Shown here piece after piece: positions 23,234 to 32,035 of a stretch of DNA of 64,000 nucleotides (position 1 is its first letter; the number at the start of each line of letters is the position of its first letter). The position numbers and the translations under genes were made by a program. The DNA is taken from positions 62,001 to 126,000 of the forward strand of contig NZ_FOCZ01000001.1 of the NCBI RefSeq assembly GCF_900110245.1, read 5' to 3'. This DNA comes from Niastella yeongjuensis (GTDB taxonomy: Bacteria > Bacteroidota > Bacteroidia > Chitinophagales > Chitinophagaceae). A model generated the notes under the pieces. That model did no database searches and was not told where the DNA came from. It saw only the letters and a program-made list of their open reading frames with translations.

Positions 23234-24601
23234 TTATAAGCCGTATTTATCCACAAGATAGATCAATGCCGCAATAGAAACAGCACCCAGTTCCAGTTCC
23301 CGTTTATTCACTGCTTCAAACACATCGCTGCGGGCATGATGGATATCGAAATATCGTTGAGAATCGGGTTGCAACCCGGCCAGTGGTGTACCCAGCTCCC
23401 GGTACAATGGACCGATATCTGATCCGCCGCCGCCATTATTGATCTCGCTAATGCCATAGGGCGCCAGCAGAGGCAGCCAGCTGCGTAATTTATTCAGTAA
23501 TTCGGGTGTCATGGTTACCCCAAAACCACGGGGGGTAAAACCACCTTCATCGCTTTCGAGCGCAAAAATATGTTTCTCTTTTTTATCACGGGCTTCTTCG
23601 GCATACTTGCTGCCGCCGCGGGTGCCATTTTCTTCATTGGCAAACAATACCGCCCTGATGGTGCGTTTGGGTTTATACCCAATCGCTTTTAACACCCGTA
23701 ATATTTCAATTGACTGCACACATCCACTTCCATCATCATGCGCTCCTTCGGCGGGATCCCAGCTATCGAGGTGACCGCCGATGGTTATGATCTGGTCGGG
23801 AAATTCGCTGCCGGTGATCTCACCAATGATATTATGCGCAACCGTATCGGACAGCATTTTTCCGTTTGTTTTCAGGAACACAATAAGCGATTCTTTTTCC
23901 AGCAATGCCGCCAGCCGGTCAGCATCCTGAAGCCCCATGGCTGCTGCAGGTATTTTGGGGAAAGAATCGTTATAACGGGTTGAACCGGTATGCGGGTTGT
24001 TGTCTGCGGAATGGCTCATAGACCGGATCAACACGGCTACGGCCCCATATTTAGCAGCCTGGCTGGGTCCTGCAGCGCGGTAACCTACTGCATCGCGGTA
24101 GGCTTCGAACGTTTTAATATAGGTATCGTTGAACCTGGCATTATAGAAAACGATCTTACCTTTTACCGAGGCTTTTTTCTGTTCCAGCTCTTCAAATGAG
24201 TTCACCAGCATTACCGGGGCCTGAATGCCTTTGGGTCCGGTTCCAACAGAATTTCCTAATGCCAGTATATCGAGGGGTTGATTTTTTTTACCGGGAGCCA
24301 TTATCCAGGCTTCGTCTTTTCCACCGCGTACCCAGTGGGGAACCAGGCAGGGTTGTTCAATTACGCGGTCGGCGCCGGCCTGATCCAGGGCTTTATGGCC
24401 CCAGGTTTCGGCCTTGTAGGTTTGCGGTGAGCCGCTTAACCGGGCCCCTACCTGTTTGGTAAGCACCCGTAAATTTTCGTAAGCAGTACTGTGGAGGAGT
24501 ATTTCATCGGCAATGGCCCTTATTTTTAACGAGTCGTCGTTTTGGGCACGGACATTAAAAGCCAGAATTGTTAACACTAGCGTAAACAATTTCAATCTCA
24601 T
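23234..24601 (-). CDS. Secreted M28 family peptidase, carboxypeptidase Q-like
   Basis: A 455-residue protein with a signal peptide (cleavage near AFNVRAQ, about residue 19) and a PA-like domain around 100-240. The M28 catalytic core shows ITIGGHLDSWDPAEGAHDDGSG (His, Asp), FANEENGTRGG (Glu), ALESDEGGF (Asp) and FDIHHARSDVF (His). The layout matches plasma glutamate carboxypeptidase/CPQ. It is likely periplasmic, as no sorting tail is present. Confidence 0.9.
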   Translation of the reverse strand: MRLKLFTLVLTILAFNVRAQNDDSLKIRAIADEILLHSTAYENLRVLTKQVGARLSGSPQTYKAETWGHKALDQAGADRVIEQPCLVPHWVRGGKDEAWIMAPGKKNQPLDILALGNSVGTGPKGIQAPVMLVNSFEELEQKKASVKGKIVFYNARFNDTYIKTFEAYRDAVGYRAAGPSQAAKYGAVAVLIRSMSHSADNNPHTGSTRYNDSFPKIPAAAMGLQDADRLAALLEKESLIVFLKTNGKMLSDTVAHNIIGEITGSEFPDQIITIGGHLDSWDPAEGAHDDGSGCVQSIEILRVLKAIGYKPKRTIRAVLFANEENGTRGGSKYAEEARDKKEKHIFALESDEGGFTPRGFGVTMTPELLNKLRSWLPLLAPYGISEINNGGGGSDIGPLYRELGTPLAGLQPDSQRYFDIHHARSDVFEAVNKRELELGAVSIAALIYLVDKYGL

Positions 24602-24696
24602 GTGCGTTATTTTACGCTAAAATAGTCAAAATGATCCCCCAGACCATTATTGGCCGTTTTAAATTACCTTCACCGTCTTAATTTATAAATCGCAGT

Positions 24697-25836
24697 ATGC
24701 GCATTGCAATTGTATGCTATCCTACGTTCGGAGGAAGTGGTGTTTTGGCAACAGAATTGGGCAAAGCACTGGCCGATAAGGGTCACCAGGTTCATTTTAT
24801 CACGTACCAGCCGCCAGTGAGGTTGAGTGAGTTTAATGCCAATATTTTTTATCATGAGGTACGGGTGCCGAATTATCCGCTGTTCGATTATCCGCCGTAT
24901 GAAACCGCTTTGGCAAGCACCATGGTAGATGTTATAGTAAATAATAATATCGATCTGTTACATGTGCATTATGCCATCCCTCATGCGTCGGCCGCATATA
25001 TGGCCAAGAAAATACTGGAAAAACAGGGCAAGATCCTCCCGGTGATCACTACCCTGCACGGTACCGATATTACGCTTGTTGGTAAGGATAAGACCTTTGC
25101 GCCGGTGGTTACTTTTTCCATCAATGAAAGCGATGCCATTACGGCCGTATCGCAAAACCTGCGTGATGAAACTTACAACAACTTCAAAATAGAGAAAGAA
25201 ATCAAGGTCATTCAGAACTTTGTTGATGTGAAGCGCTTTCGCAAAAAGCCCATCGATGCCTTCCGCCGCGTAATTGCGCCGCACAATGAAAAGGTGATCC
25301 TGCATGCATCCAACTTCCGTAAACTGAAAAGGGTGACTGATGTGGTAAAGGTGTTTGCCGAGATCATTAAAAAAGTGCCCAGCAAATTATTGTTTGTGGG
25401 AGATGGACCCGAACGCCCTGCAGCGGAAAGCCTTGCGCGGGAACTGGGCATCTATGATGAAACCCGTTTTGTTGGCCGGCAGGAACAAATTGAAGAAGTA
25501 CTGGCCATCAGTGATCTGTTCATATTGCCTTCCGACTATGAGAGCTTTGGACTGGCTGCACTGGAAGCAATGGCCGCCGGCGTTCCGGTGATCAGCAGTA
25601 ATGCGGGTGGTTTGCCTGAAGTAAATATAGAGGGTGAAACCGGTTACCTGGCTGATGTGGGTGATGTAGAAACCATGGGTATACGCGCTATTGAACTGTT
25701 GTCGGATGAAGACAAATTAGACAGATTTAAAGCAAGAGCAGCTGCTCATGCTCGTTTGTTCGATATAGAAACTATTGTTCCCCGGTACGAAGCATTGTAT
25801 AATCGCTTTTTGCAGAATATAGCGAGCCGGGTATAA
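24697..25836 (+). CDS. bshA: N-acetyl-alpha-D-glucosaminyl L-malate synthase (bacillithiol pathway)
   Basis: A 379-residue GT-B glycosyltransferase that joins N-acetylglucosamine to L-malate, the first step to bacillithiol. It begins with the BshA signature MRIAIVCYPTFGGSGVLATELG and has HVHYAIPHASAAYMAK, TTLHGTDITLVG and the nucleotide-sugar EX7E-type segment LPSDYESFGLAALEAMAAGVPVI. Bacillithiol also needs cysteine, which links it loosely to the sulfur operon in this window. The other bsh genes are not here. It is divergent from the M28 gene and followed by a strong terminator. Confidence 0.93.
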   Translation: MRIAIVCYPTFGGSGVLATELGKALADKGHQVHFITYQPPVRLSEFNANIFYHEVRVPNYPLFDYPPYETALASTMVDVIVNNNIDLLHVHYAIPHASAAYMAKKILEKQGKILPVITTLHGTDITLVGKDKTFAPVVTFSINESDAITAVSQNLRDETYNNFKIEKEIKVIQNFVDVKRFRKKPIDAFRRVIAPHNEKVILHASNFRKLKRVTDVVKVFAEIIKKVPSKLLFVGDGPERPAAESLARELGIYDETRFVGRQEQIEEVLAISDLFILPSDYESFGLAALEAMAAGVPVISSNAGGLPEVNIEGETGYLADVGDVETMGIRAIELLSDEDKLDRFKARAAAHARLFDIETIVPRYEALYNRFLQNIASRV

Positions 25837-25844
25837 ATATTCTA

Positions 25845-25883
25845 TCCGTGCCACGGTTTGGAACCGTGGCACGGATTTCTTTT
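25845..25883 (+). terminator. Strong hairpin terminator between bshA and the EnvC-like gene
   Basis: A 14-bp perfect stem (TCCGTGCCACGGTT and its complement) with a three-base loop and a TTTCTTTT tail. It may also end the convergent EnvC-like transcript. Confidence 0.85.
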
Positions 25884-25890
25884 AAAGAGT

Positions 25891-27147
25891 TTATTTCTTT
25901 TTGATCCATTTTGCCGGATCTATGTTGGTTCTTTCCTTCATTAAGATAAACTCGATCTCTCCTTTGCCGTCGCTGGCATTGTCTGCAACTCCTACTATTT
26001 GTCCTGCTGTTATTTTATCGTTTTTCGATACGTTCACCGAAGCCAGGTTGGCATATACTGTAAAATACTGGCCATGACGCACCATTACCGAGCGATTGCC
26101 TTCTACATTGAATACGCACAATACTTCGCCTTCGTATACAGCCTTTACTTCCGCATTGGTATCGGTAGCCAGGGTTAACCCGGGATTGTTGCCATACACC
26201 TCTATACCTGGAATTTTATAAGATCCGAAATGTATTTTCACCGTGGCGTTCTCTACAGGCCAGGGCAGTTTACCCTTGTTGTGTTCAAAACTACCGTTGA
26301 GGCGCGCCACTTCGGGTGCTAATTCCACTTCTTTCACCTGCACCTTTTTCTTAGTTATCTTTTTTGAAGTTGTTTTAGACTTCTTTGAAGTGGTTTTGCG
26401 GCCGCCACCGGTACCGGTATAAAAATCGGCAGCGATGGCATTTTGTATAGCCAGGCCCAGTTGCCGGTCGGCCTTCTTTTTAGCCGTCAGTTCTTTACTG
26501 ATTTCCTGTTCCCGGGTTTTAAGGGTTTTTACGGTTTCATTTTTCTCTTTCTTTTCTTCTTCCAGTTCCTGCTTTTGCACCACCTGTTCTTTCACCACCG
26601 CATTTTTTTCCCGGCGGGCATTTTCCAATCCGTTAATCTTTCCAGCCAGGATCTTTTGGGTTTTCCTGATGGCCACTACCTGTTCTTCACAGTATTCATG
26701 ATAAGCACGGAAGTATTGTATTCTTTTGAATGCTTCGGTAAAGGAATGGGCCGATAACATAAAGTTGAGAAAGCCGTAATTGCTGCGCAGTTTATAGGCG
26801 GATACAATATTGCGGGCGTATTCTGTCTTCATGGTATTGAGCCGGGTATTCAGGCTGTCGATCTCCATTCTTGACCGGTCAATATTGCCTTCCAGCATAT
26901 CTATTTGCTCATTAATATTCCTAATGGCCTTTTCGCGCAGGCGAAGTTTTTCCTGCACCATTTCCAACTGGCGTATGCTGGCCCGGGTTCGCTTTTTTGA
27001 ATCGGTAAGCGAACTCTTCAGCTGATCTATCTGACGCTGCAATTCAACTTGCTGTTGTTTTAAGTCTTCGCTTCTGCCGGATTGTTGAGCCGGCAGTGAG
27101 GTCGCAATAGTTAGGGCTGCCAGGGCGGTGGCCATCCATTTCACCAT
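25891..27147 (-). CDS. EnvC-like murein hydrolase activator, degenerate M23 domain (copy A)
   Basis: About 418 residues with a signal peptide (MVKWMATALAALTIATSLPAQ). A long coiled coil covers about 25-240, a Lys/Ser/Thr-rich linker follows, and a C-terminal M23/LytM domain completes the protein. In active LytM enzymes the second metal site ends in a Y-A-H-L motif; here it is YANL, and the first metal motif is also altered. The domain therefore probably does not bind zinc and acts as an EnvC-type activator of amidases. ATG 27147 is preferred over the TTG at 27171 because the signal peptide starts there. It lies in tandem with a paralogue 92 bases upstream. Confidence 0.85.
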   Translation of the reverse strand: MVKWMATALAALTIATSLPAQQSGRSEDLKQQQVELQRQIDQLKSSLTDSKKRTRASIRQLEMVQEKLRLREKAIRNINEQIDMLEGNIDRSRMEIDSLNTRLNTMKTEYARNIVSAYKLRSNYGFLNFMLSAHSFTEAFKRIQYFRAYHEYCEEQVVAIRKTQKILAGKINGLENARREKNAVVKEQVVQKQELEEEKKEKNETVKTLKTREQEISKELTAKKKADRQLGLAIQNAIAADFYTGTGGGRKTTSKKSKTTSKKITKKKVQVKEVELAPEVARLNGSFEHNKGKLPWPVENATVKIHFGSYKIPGIEVYGNNPGLTLATDTNAEVKAVYEGEVLCVFNVEGNRSVMVRHGQYFTVYANLASVNVSKNDKITAGQIVGVADNASDGKGEIEFILMKERTNIDPAKWIKKK

Positions 27148-27173
27148 AGGGCTTTCATTGAATAGGGTCAAGG

Positions 27174-27203
27174 AATAAAAACCCTGACGATGCCGTCAGG
27201 GCT
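27174..27203 (-). terminator. Terminator between the tandem EnvC-like genes
   Basis: Stem CCCTGACG/CGTCAGGG with T-runs on both sides. It separates copy B from copy A, so copy A may need readthrough or its own promoter. Confidence 0.8.
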
Positions 27204-27238
27204 TTTTATGAATCTTATCTTTTTATTAACGCAAAAAC

Positions 27239-28654
27239 CTACCTTCTGCGTATCCAGCTTTCAGGATCAAGGTTTCTATTTTCCTGCATCAGCAGAAATT
27301 CTATTTCGCCATTGCCATCATCATTGGCAGCAGCGCGACCCAACATCTGGCCACTGCTCACCTTTTGGTCTTTCGATACGCTTACGGATGACAGATTACT
27401 ATAAACAGTAAAGTATTTACCATGTCGAACCAGTACACTCCAGTTACCATCGATATCGAATATACGCGATACCTCGCCTTCGAACACTGCTTTTACCACG
27501 GCACCGGGTTCTGTAGCCAGGGTGATACCGGGGTTATTACCACGAAGTTTGGTGCCTTCGATGGAATAGGTTCCAAAGTGAATCTTTACATTCCCTTTTT
27601 CAACCGGCCAGGGTAAGCGCCCCCTGTTACTTTCAAAACTACCACTTATACGGCTGCCTTCGGGAGTGGCTTCAAACACACTTTCCGATTTTTTCACCGG
27701 TTCCTTTTTGGGCTCTACCCTGGGTTCGGCTTTGGCTACCGGCGCAGTGGCGGCTGGTGTATTGGCTTTGGCTTCTGCCGCTGCTGCTTTTCTGGCCGCC
27801 GCATCTTTTTCTTCTTTTGCTTTTCTTGCCGACTCGGCCGCTGCCGTTCTTTTCGCATTCTCTGCAGCTTCCGCTTCTTCTTTAGCCCTTGCCTCAGCCA
27901 GTGCTTTTTCGCGGGCAAGTTTTATTTCCCGGGCAATGGCAGAACCGATGGCTGATTTCAGTTTCTGGTCTGCCCTTTGTTTTGAGGTCAGCTCTTTTGA
28001 TATTTCCTTTTCCCGGGCTTTGAGTTTGCTCAGAATATCATTCTTTTCCTTTTTCTCGTCTTCCAGTTCTACTTTTTGCTTTTCCTGCTTTTGCAGCACC
28101 ACATCTTTTTCCTTACGGGAAGTTTCCAATCCCGCGATCTTGTCGTGCAACAACACCTGGGTGTTCTTTATGGTACCAGCCTGTTCTTCGCGGTACAGGC
28201 GGTAAGCCCGTAAATACTGCACCCGGCGCAGCGCATCATTAAAGCTGGAAGCTGAGAATATGAAGTTCAGAAAATCGTAGTTGCTGCGATTCTTGTAGGC
28301 ATACACAATGCTTTTAGCGTATTGCTGCTTCAGGGTATCGAGCTCCGTTTTCAACCGCTCGATCTCATTTTTTGATTTACCAATGGTACCCTCTATATAA
28401 TTTATCTGCTGATTGATGTTGCCAATGGCCTGTTCGCGCAGGCGCAGTTTTTTCTGCACCATTGTCAGTTGTAACAAGCCGGCCTTGGTATTCTTCTTGG
28501 TGTCCTTCAGGGTCGTTTTCAAATCGTCAATTTCACGCTGAATTTCGGCCTGTTTTCTTTTCAGCTCATCGCTGCTGCCCGCTGGTTGTTGTTGGGCAAG
28601 CAGGGTAACCGACACCGTAACGGTCAAAAAACAGGTAAACATCATTTTCAGCAT
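27239..28654 (-). CDS. EnvC-like murein hydrolase activator, degenerate M23 domain (copy B)
   Basis: A 471-residue paralogue of copy A with the same order: signal peptide (TVTVSVTLLAQQQ), coiled coil (about 25-240), linker, M23 domain. The linker is much longer and Ala/Lys/Glu-rich (about 245-340), suggesting a flexible or helical spacer. The LytM domain has YSNL in place of the zinc-binding Y-A-H-L and is probably non-catalytic. The gene lies downstream of a DUF4292 lipoprotein, a pairing common in Bacteroidota, which supports an envelope or septal role. Confidence 0.85.
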   Translation of the reverse strand: MLKMMFTCFLTVTVSVTLLAQQQPAGSSDELKRKQAEIQREIDDLKTTLKDTKKNTKAGLLQLTMVQKKLRLREQAIGNINQQINYIEGTIGKSKNEIERLKTELDTLKQQYAKSIVYAYKNRSNYDFLNFIFSASSFNDALRRVQYLRAYRLYREEQAGTIKNTQVLLHDKIAGLETSRKEKDVVLQKQEKQKVELEDEKKEKNDILSKLKAREKEISKELTSKQRADQKLKSAIGSAIAREIKLAREKALAEARAKEEAEAAENAKRTAAAESARKAKEEKDAAARKAAAAEAKANTPAATAPVAKAEPRVEPKKEPVKKSESVFEATPEGSRISGSFESNRGRLPWPVEKGNVKIHFGTYSIEGTKLRGNNPGITLATEPGAVVKAVFEGEVSRIFDIDGNWSVLVRHGKYFTVYSNLSSVSVSKDQKVSSGQMLGRAAANDDGNGEIEFLLMQENRNLDPESWIRRR

Positions 28655-28743
28655 ACTGAATGATTTTTTAAGTGTTAAACAGTTCGGGTTAGGTCATACC
28701 ATTGGTTATTTACAGGGATTGGATGGAAGATAGTGTATAACGC

Positions 28744-29562
28744 TTAATTCCGTTTATAATTTTTTGGAATACTGAATGAAGTATTTAAATCAACGTTAAA
28801 ATCAAATTGTTTATACTCCATCGTTACATCCAGTTTCTGCTTTTCCGATACTGTGATTTTACGGTAAGTAGAAAACTGAACGCCATTCTTATTCTGGTAA
28901 TCGCCATAGGTGATATCGGCGGTGCGGGCCCTGATGGGGTCTACATCGTCGAGTTTGCTATGCTGTAAGGTATAGTCGTCTTTGCTTACTGTTAACAGGT
29001 GCTTGAAAATGGTCCCCATGCTGATGAGCGAAATGTACCGGTCGTCTTTTTTATAGGAGTTGATATTGCTGTCGAGGAAAATGGGATTGCCTACCAACAG
29101 GTTCTGCAGATCGTTAAAGGTGAGGGGGATCTGGATCACTTCCTGCAAAGACTGCACAGACCGCAGCTGGGCTGTTTTCTTGGTTTTGTCGAGAATGATG
29201 AGGCTGTCGGGGGTGATCTTTACCCTGAACACTTCAAAGTCGAGTACCGCTCTTACGGAGATCCAGAGCACACTGTCTTTTATATTTTTCACATAAGCGG
29301 TGAAATCGTAATTCTTGCCATCACTGCGCTCAAAATGTACTTTGATCTTTGCATTGAAGGTGTTGAATTTTATATTGTTCTGGTGAATAGTATCCCAGAT
29401 TTTTCTAATATACAGCATGGAGTCGGCGCGGTGGTCAACCACGGGCACTGTTACTGCAGTATCCTTTTTGGAGATGGCTGTTTGAATCGTTTTTGTTGAT
29501 CTGCAACTGGTAGCTGCAGCCATAATAAGGGTGATAATAACAAGGCCGGAAATATACTTCAT
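28744..29562 (-). CDS. DUF4292 domain lipoprotein
   Basis: A 272-residue protein with a lipoprotein signal peptide (TSCRS, Cys about residue 20). The DUF4292 domain begins near IKFNTFNAKIKVHFERSDGKNYDF and runs to the C-terminus, with features resembling LolB-like half-barrels. The function is unknown. It may carry or bind lipid or lipoprotein, by fold analogy only. It sits three bases downstream of dut and 89 bases upstream of the EnvC-like tandem genes, forming a dut-DUF4292-EnvC group. Confidence 0.82.
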   Translation of the reverse strand: MKYISGLVIITLIMAAATSCRSTKTIQTAISKKDTAVTVPVVDHRADSMLYIRKIWDTIHQNNIKFNTFNAKIKVHFERSDGKNYDFTAYVKNIKDSVLWISVRAVLDFEVFRVKITPDSLIILDKTKKTAQLRSVQSLQEVIQIPLTFNDLQNLLVGNPIFLDSNINSYKKDDRYISLISMGTIFKHLLTVSKDDYTLQHSKLDDVDPIRARTADITYGDYQNKNGVQFSTYRKITVSEKQKLDVTMEYKQFDFNVDLNTSFSIPKNYKRN

Positions 29563-29565
29563 TCT

Positions 29566-30009
29566 TTAGGATTTACCGGTATGGCCAAATCCGCCATCAT
29601 GGCGTTTGGTTACCGAAATTTCTTTTACGGGTTTCCATTTTACACGTTCTACTTCGTGTACTACCATTTGGGCGATGCGATCGCCAGGGTGTATGGTTTG
29701 TGGTTCCTGCGACAGGTTGATGAGTATGATCTTTACCTCGCCGCGATAATCTGCATCAATGGTACCAGGGCTGTTTAAACAGGTAAGTCCCTGTTTTATG
29801 GCCAGTCCACTGCGTGGGCGGATCTGCGCTTCGTATCCTGAGGGCAATTCTATGAACAACCCGGTGGGCACTAAAAACCGCTCCAATGGCTTCAGTACAA
29901 TCGGCGCTTCCAGAAAAGCGCGTATATCCATCCCGGCGGCTTCTTCCGTAGCATATTCGGGCAACGGATTATTCGACTGATTAATTATCCTGACTTTTAC
30001 TTTTGACAT
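29566..30009 (-). CDS. dut: dUTP diphosphatase
   Basis: A 147-residue trimeric dUTPase that hydrolyses dUTP to dUMP. All five motifs are visible: [41 protein letters not shown] and the C-terminal [10 protein letters not shown] loop. It is translationally close to the DUF4292 gene (three-base gap). Upstream, an octad array lies between dut and ispF. Confidence 0.96.
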   Translation of the reverse strand: MSKVKVRIINQSNNPLPEYATEEAAGMDIRAFLEAPIVLKPLERFLVPTGLFIELPSGYEAQIRPRSGLAIKQGLTCLNSPGTIDADYRGEVKIILINLSQEPQTIHPGDRIAQMVVHEVERVKWKPVKEISVTKRHDGGFGHTGKS

Positions 30010-30023
30010 GGGGGCAAAAATAA

Positions 30024-30071
30024 TGTGCTATTGTGACAATATGCTAATATGCTGATACTAATGTGATAATT
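30024..30071. repeat. Octad array, TATGCTAA type
   Basis: Six 8-bp words of TRTGCTAA/TGTGACAA form in register, filling the gap between the dut start and the ispF stop and overlapping the latter. It is less regular than the heptad arrays. Confidence 0.6.
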
Positions 30072-30546
30072 AGCCAATTGGGGCTAACAGTATAGTTGCG
30101 TATGCTACCAGTCCTTCTTCACGGCCAACGAAACCCATTTGCTCAGTGGTAGTGGCTTTTACCGATACATCATCCTGGGTTATTTCCAGGATACCGGCAA
30201 TCACACTGCGCATTTGATCTGAATACTTTTTGATCTTGGGCGCTTCGAGGCAAATAGACGAATCTACATTTATTACCCGGTAGTTACGGGCCTTTATCAA
30301 TTCATAACTTTTCTGTAACAGTATTTTGCTGTCGATGTCTTTCCAGGTGTTATCGGTATTGGGGAAATGCACACCAATATCGCCCAGGGCCAGTGCACCC
30401 AGCAGCGCATCGCAAATTGCGTGCAACAACACATCGGCATCACTATGCCCCAATGCGCCTTTATGATGGGGAATTTTTACACCACCTATCCAAAGGTCCC
30501 TGCCTTCTACCAATTGATGAAAGTCTATTCCAAAACCAATACGCAT
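30070..30546 (-). CDS. ispF: 2-C-methyl-D-erythritol 2,4-cyclodiphosphate synthase
   Basis: A 158-residue enzyme of the non-mevalonate isoprenoid pathway. The metal-binding GFGIDFHQL (Asp, His) and the conserved HSDADVLLHAICDALLGALALGDIGVHFP are present. The C-terminal region TTTEQMGFVGREEGLVAYA is also typical. It has normal length and is the first gene of a leftward run with dut. A GC-rich hairpin lies about 40 bases upstream. Confidence 0.96.
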   Translation of the reverse strand: MRIGFGIDFHQLVEGRDLWIGGVKIPHHKGALGHSDADVLLHAICDALLGALALGDIGVHFPNTDNTWKDIDSKILLQKSYELIKARNYRVINVDSSICLEAPKIKKYSDQMRSVIAGILEITQDDVSVKATTTEQMGFVGREEGLVAYATILLAPIG

Positions 30547-30612
30547 AATTATTATGTTGAAAATGTACTAATACGTGCAACCCTCCTACCGCCGTTCGGC
30601 GGCTTCAGCGGG

Positions 30613-30646
30613 TAAAAAAAAGCGTCCCGATAAATCGGAACGCTTC
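30613..30646 (-). terminator. Terminator of porV
   Basis: Stem AAGCGT-CCGAT paired with ATCGG-ACGCTT, followed leftward by an eight-base T-run, 37 bases after the porV stop. Confidence 0.85.
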
Positions 30647-30682
30647 AAATATATTCAATTCTATTATAGCGATTTAAGCAAA

Positions 30683-31858
30683 TTATTCGCCATTGATATC
30701 ATCGAGGTCGAAGATGAGACCAAAACGCAGGGTATTCGACAATGGGTTGCGGTTAACACCTGAGCCGGAAGGCACCAGGTAAGAGAAGTTCAAACCAAAC
30801 ACATTGTATTTAACACCTAAACCAACGGTGAAATATTTACGGTTACCCTTGTCTTTATTTTCATAAAAATAACCGGCGCGGAAAAAGAACTGGTCGCTGT
30901 AATTATATTCTGCACCCAGTGAAAATTGAAACTCTTTCAGTTCTTCTTTGAACCCGCCCGGAGCATCGTTGAATGAGCTGAACCAGCTGCTCACGGTACT
31001 TTTGCTTCTATAATCAGCCAGTTGCTGGGCATATGATGCAGAGTCAGTCTGATCAAATGAAGATGGTGGTGTTGGCACCAGTAACTTATGTACGTCCAAA
31101 CCAAAAGTCAGTTTATTCTGCTCGTCGAATGCTTTGGTATAAGTGGTACCGAAGCTTAAGTTGGCAGGGATATAATCTTTCTGGGTTGCATCATTTGTAT
31201 AACCGATCTTTCCGCCCAGGTTGGTAAGTGTGGCGCCGAAGTTCCAGCCCTGACCAGCTTCATCCTGACCAGTATAGAAGAACGTAAGGTCACCGGCAAA
31301 TGTGCTACCTGGTTTGTAGGTGGTACCGCTTGAAGCTGCGCCACTGGCCAGGTTTGAATGGATATAGCGGAGGGCGATACCCAAACCGATCTTATCTGAT
31401 AATTTCCGGGTATAGCCTCCATCGATGCTGAATTCACGGGGACGGCCAGAGCCTAATTCATTACCACCCGCATCGGTGAATTGAATATTACCAAGGCTGA
31501 AATAACGCACAGACCCGGCTATAGCAGCCTCGTCATCGAGTTTGTAATAACCAGAAGCGGCCAGCAGGTACACATCATTTAACCCCAGGTCTTTTAACCA
31601 GGGGGTATATGTCAATCCCACACTGAACTTCTTTTGGGCAAATGGCACTTTAGCCAGGTTATAGAATGGTGAATTCGCATCAGGACTGGTAGCTACGCCT
31701 AAATCGCCCATTGCGCCGGCACGCGCATCAGGGGATATGCGTAAAAAAGGTACCGCAGTTGTAACTACATTTATAGGTTCCGGGGTTTGGGCGTTAGCAG
31801 ACATTACACCCAACGACAGGAACGTACCTACAGTTAGTTTCAAGAATTTTCGTTTCAT
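30683..31858 (-). CDS. porV: Type IX secretion outer membrane protein PorV
   Basis: A 391-residue outer membrane beta-barrel of the FadL-like type. A signal peptide (cleavage after SANAQ) is followed by the PorV hallmark TAVPFLRISPDARAGAMGDLGVATSPDANS. PorV shuttles T9SS cargo to the PorU sortase at the cell surface. It lies 177 bases downstream of porU in the same direction, the arrangement found in T9SS clusters of Bacteroidota, and has its own terminator. Confidence 0.93.
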   Translation of the reverse strand: MKRKFLKLTVGTFLSLGVMSANAQTPEPINVVTTAVPFLRISPDARAGAMGDLGVATSPDANSPFYNLAKVPFAQKKFSVGLTYTPWLKDLGLNDVYLLAASGYYKLDDEAAIAGSVRYFSLGNIQFTDAGGNELGSGRPREFSIDGGYTRKLSDKIGLGIALRYIHSNLASGAASSGTTYKPGSTFAGDLTFFYTGQDEAGQGWNFGATLTNLGGKIGYTNDATQKDYIPANLSFGTTYTKAFDEQNKLTFGLDVHKLLVPTPPSSFDQTDSASYAQQLADYRSKSTVSSWFSSFNDAPGGFKEELKEFQFSLGAEYNYSDQFFFRAGYFYENKDKGNRKYFTVGLGVKYNVFGLNFSYLVPSGSGVNRNPLSNTLRFGLIFDLDDINGE

Positions 31859-32035
31859 TTTTGAATTGTCTTTAAGGTATCAGACCGCTTTCAACGTTCT
31901 CCTCATTAGCAGATTGGATAAAGTTTACCCTTGCTTTTGCAATAAAGCCAGTTGTAGCGGAGCAATAAATAATTAAGGGTAAAAATTCCTGTCGATAGAT
32001 TGGCTAAAATAAGTTATTCAAAAAATTGGGTACGA

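Noticed and set aside
27666-28205. Long Ala/Ser-rich plus-strand ORF inside the EnvC-like gene (copy B)
   Set aside because: It is the antisense shadow of the Ala/Lys/Glu-rich linker and coiled coil of the real gene.
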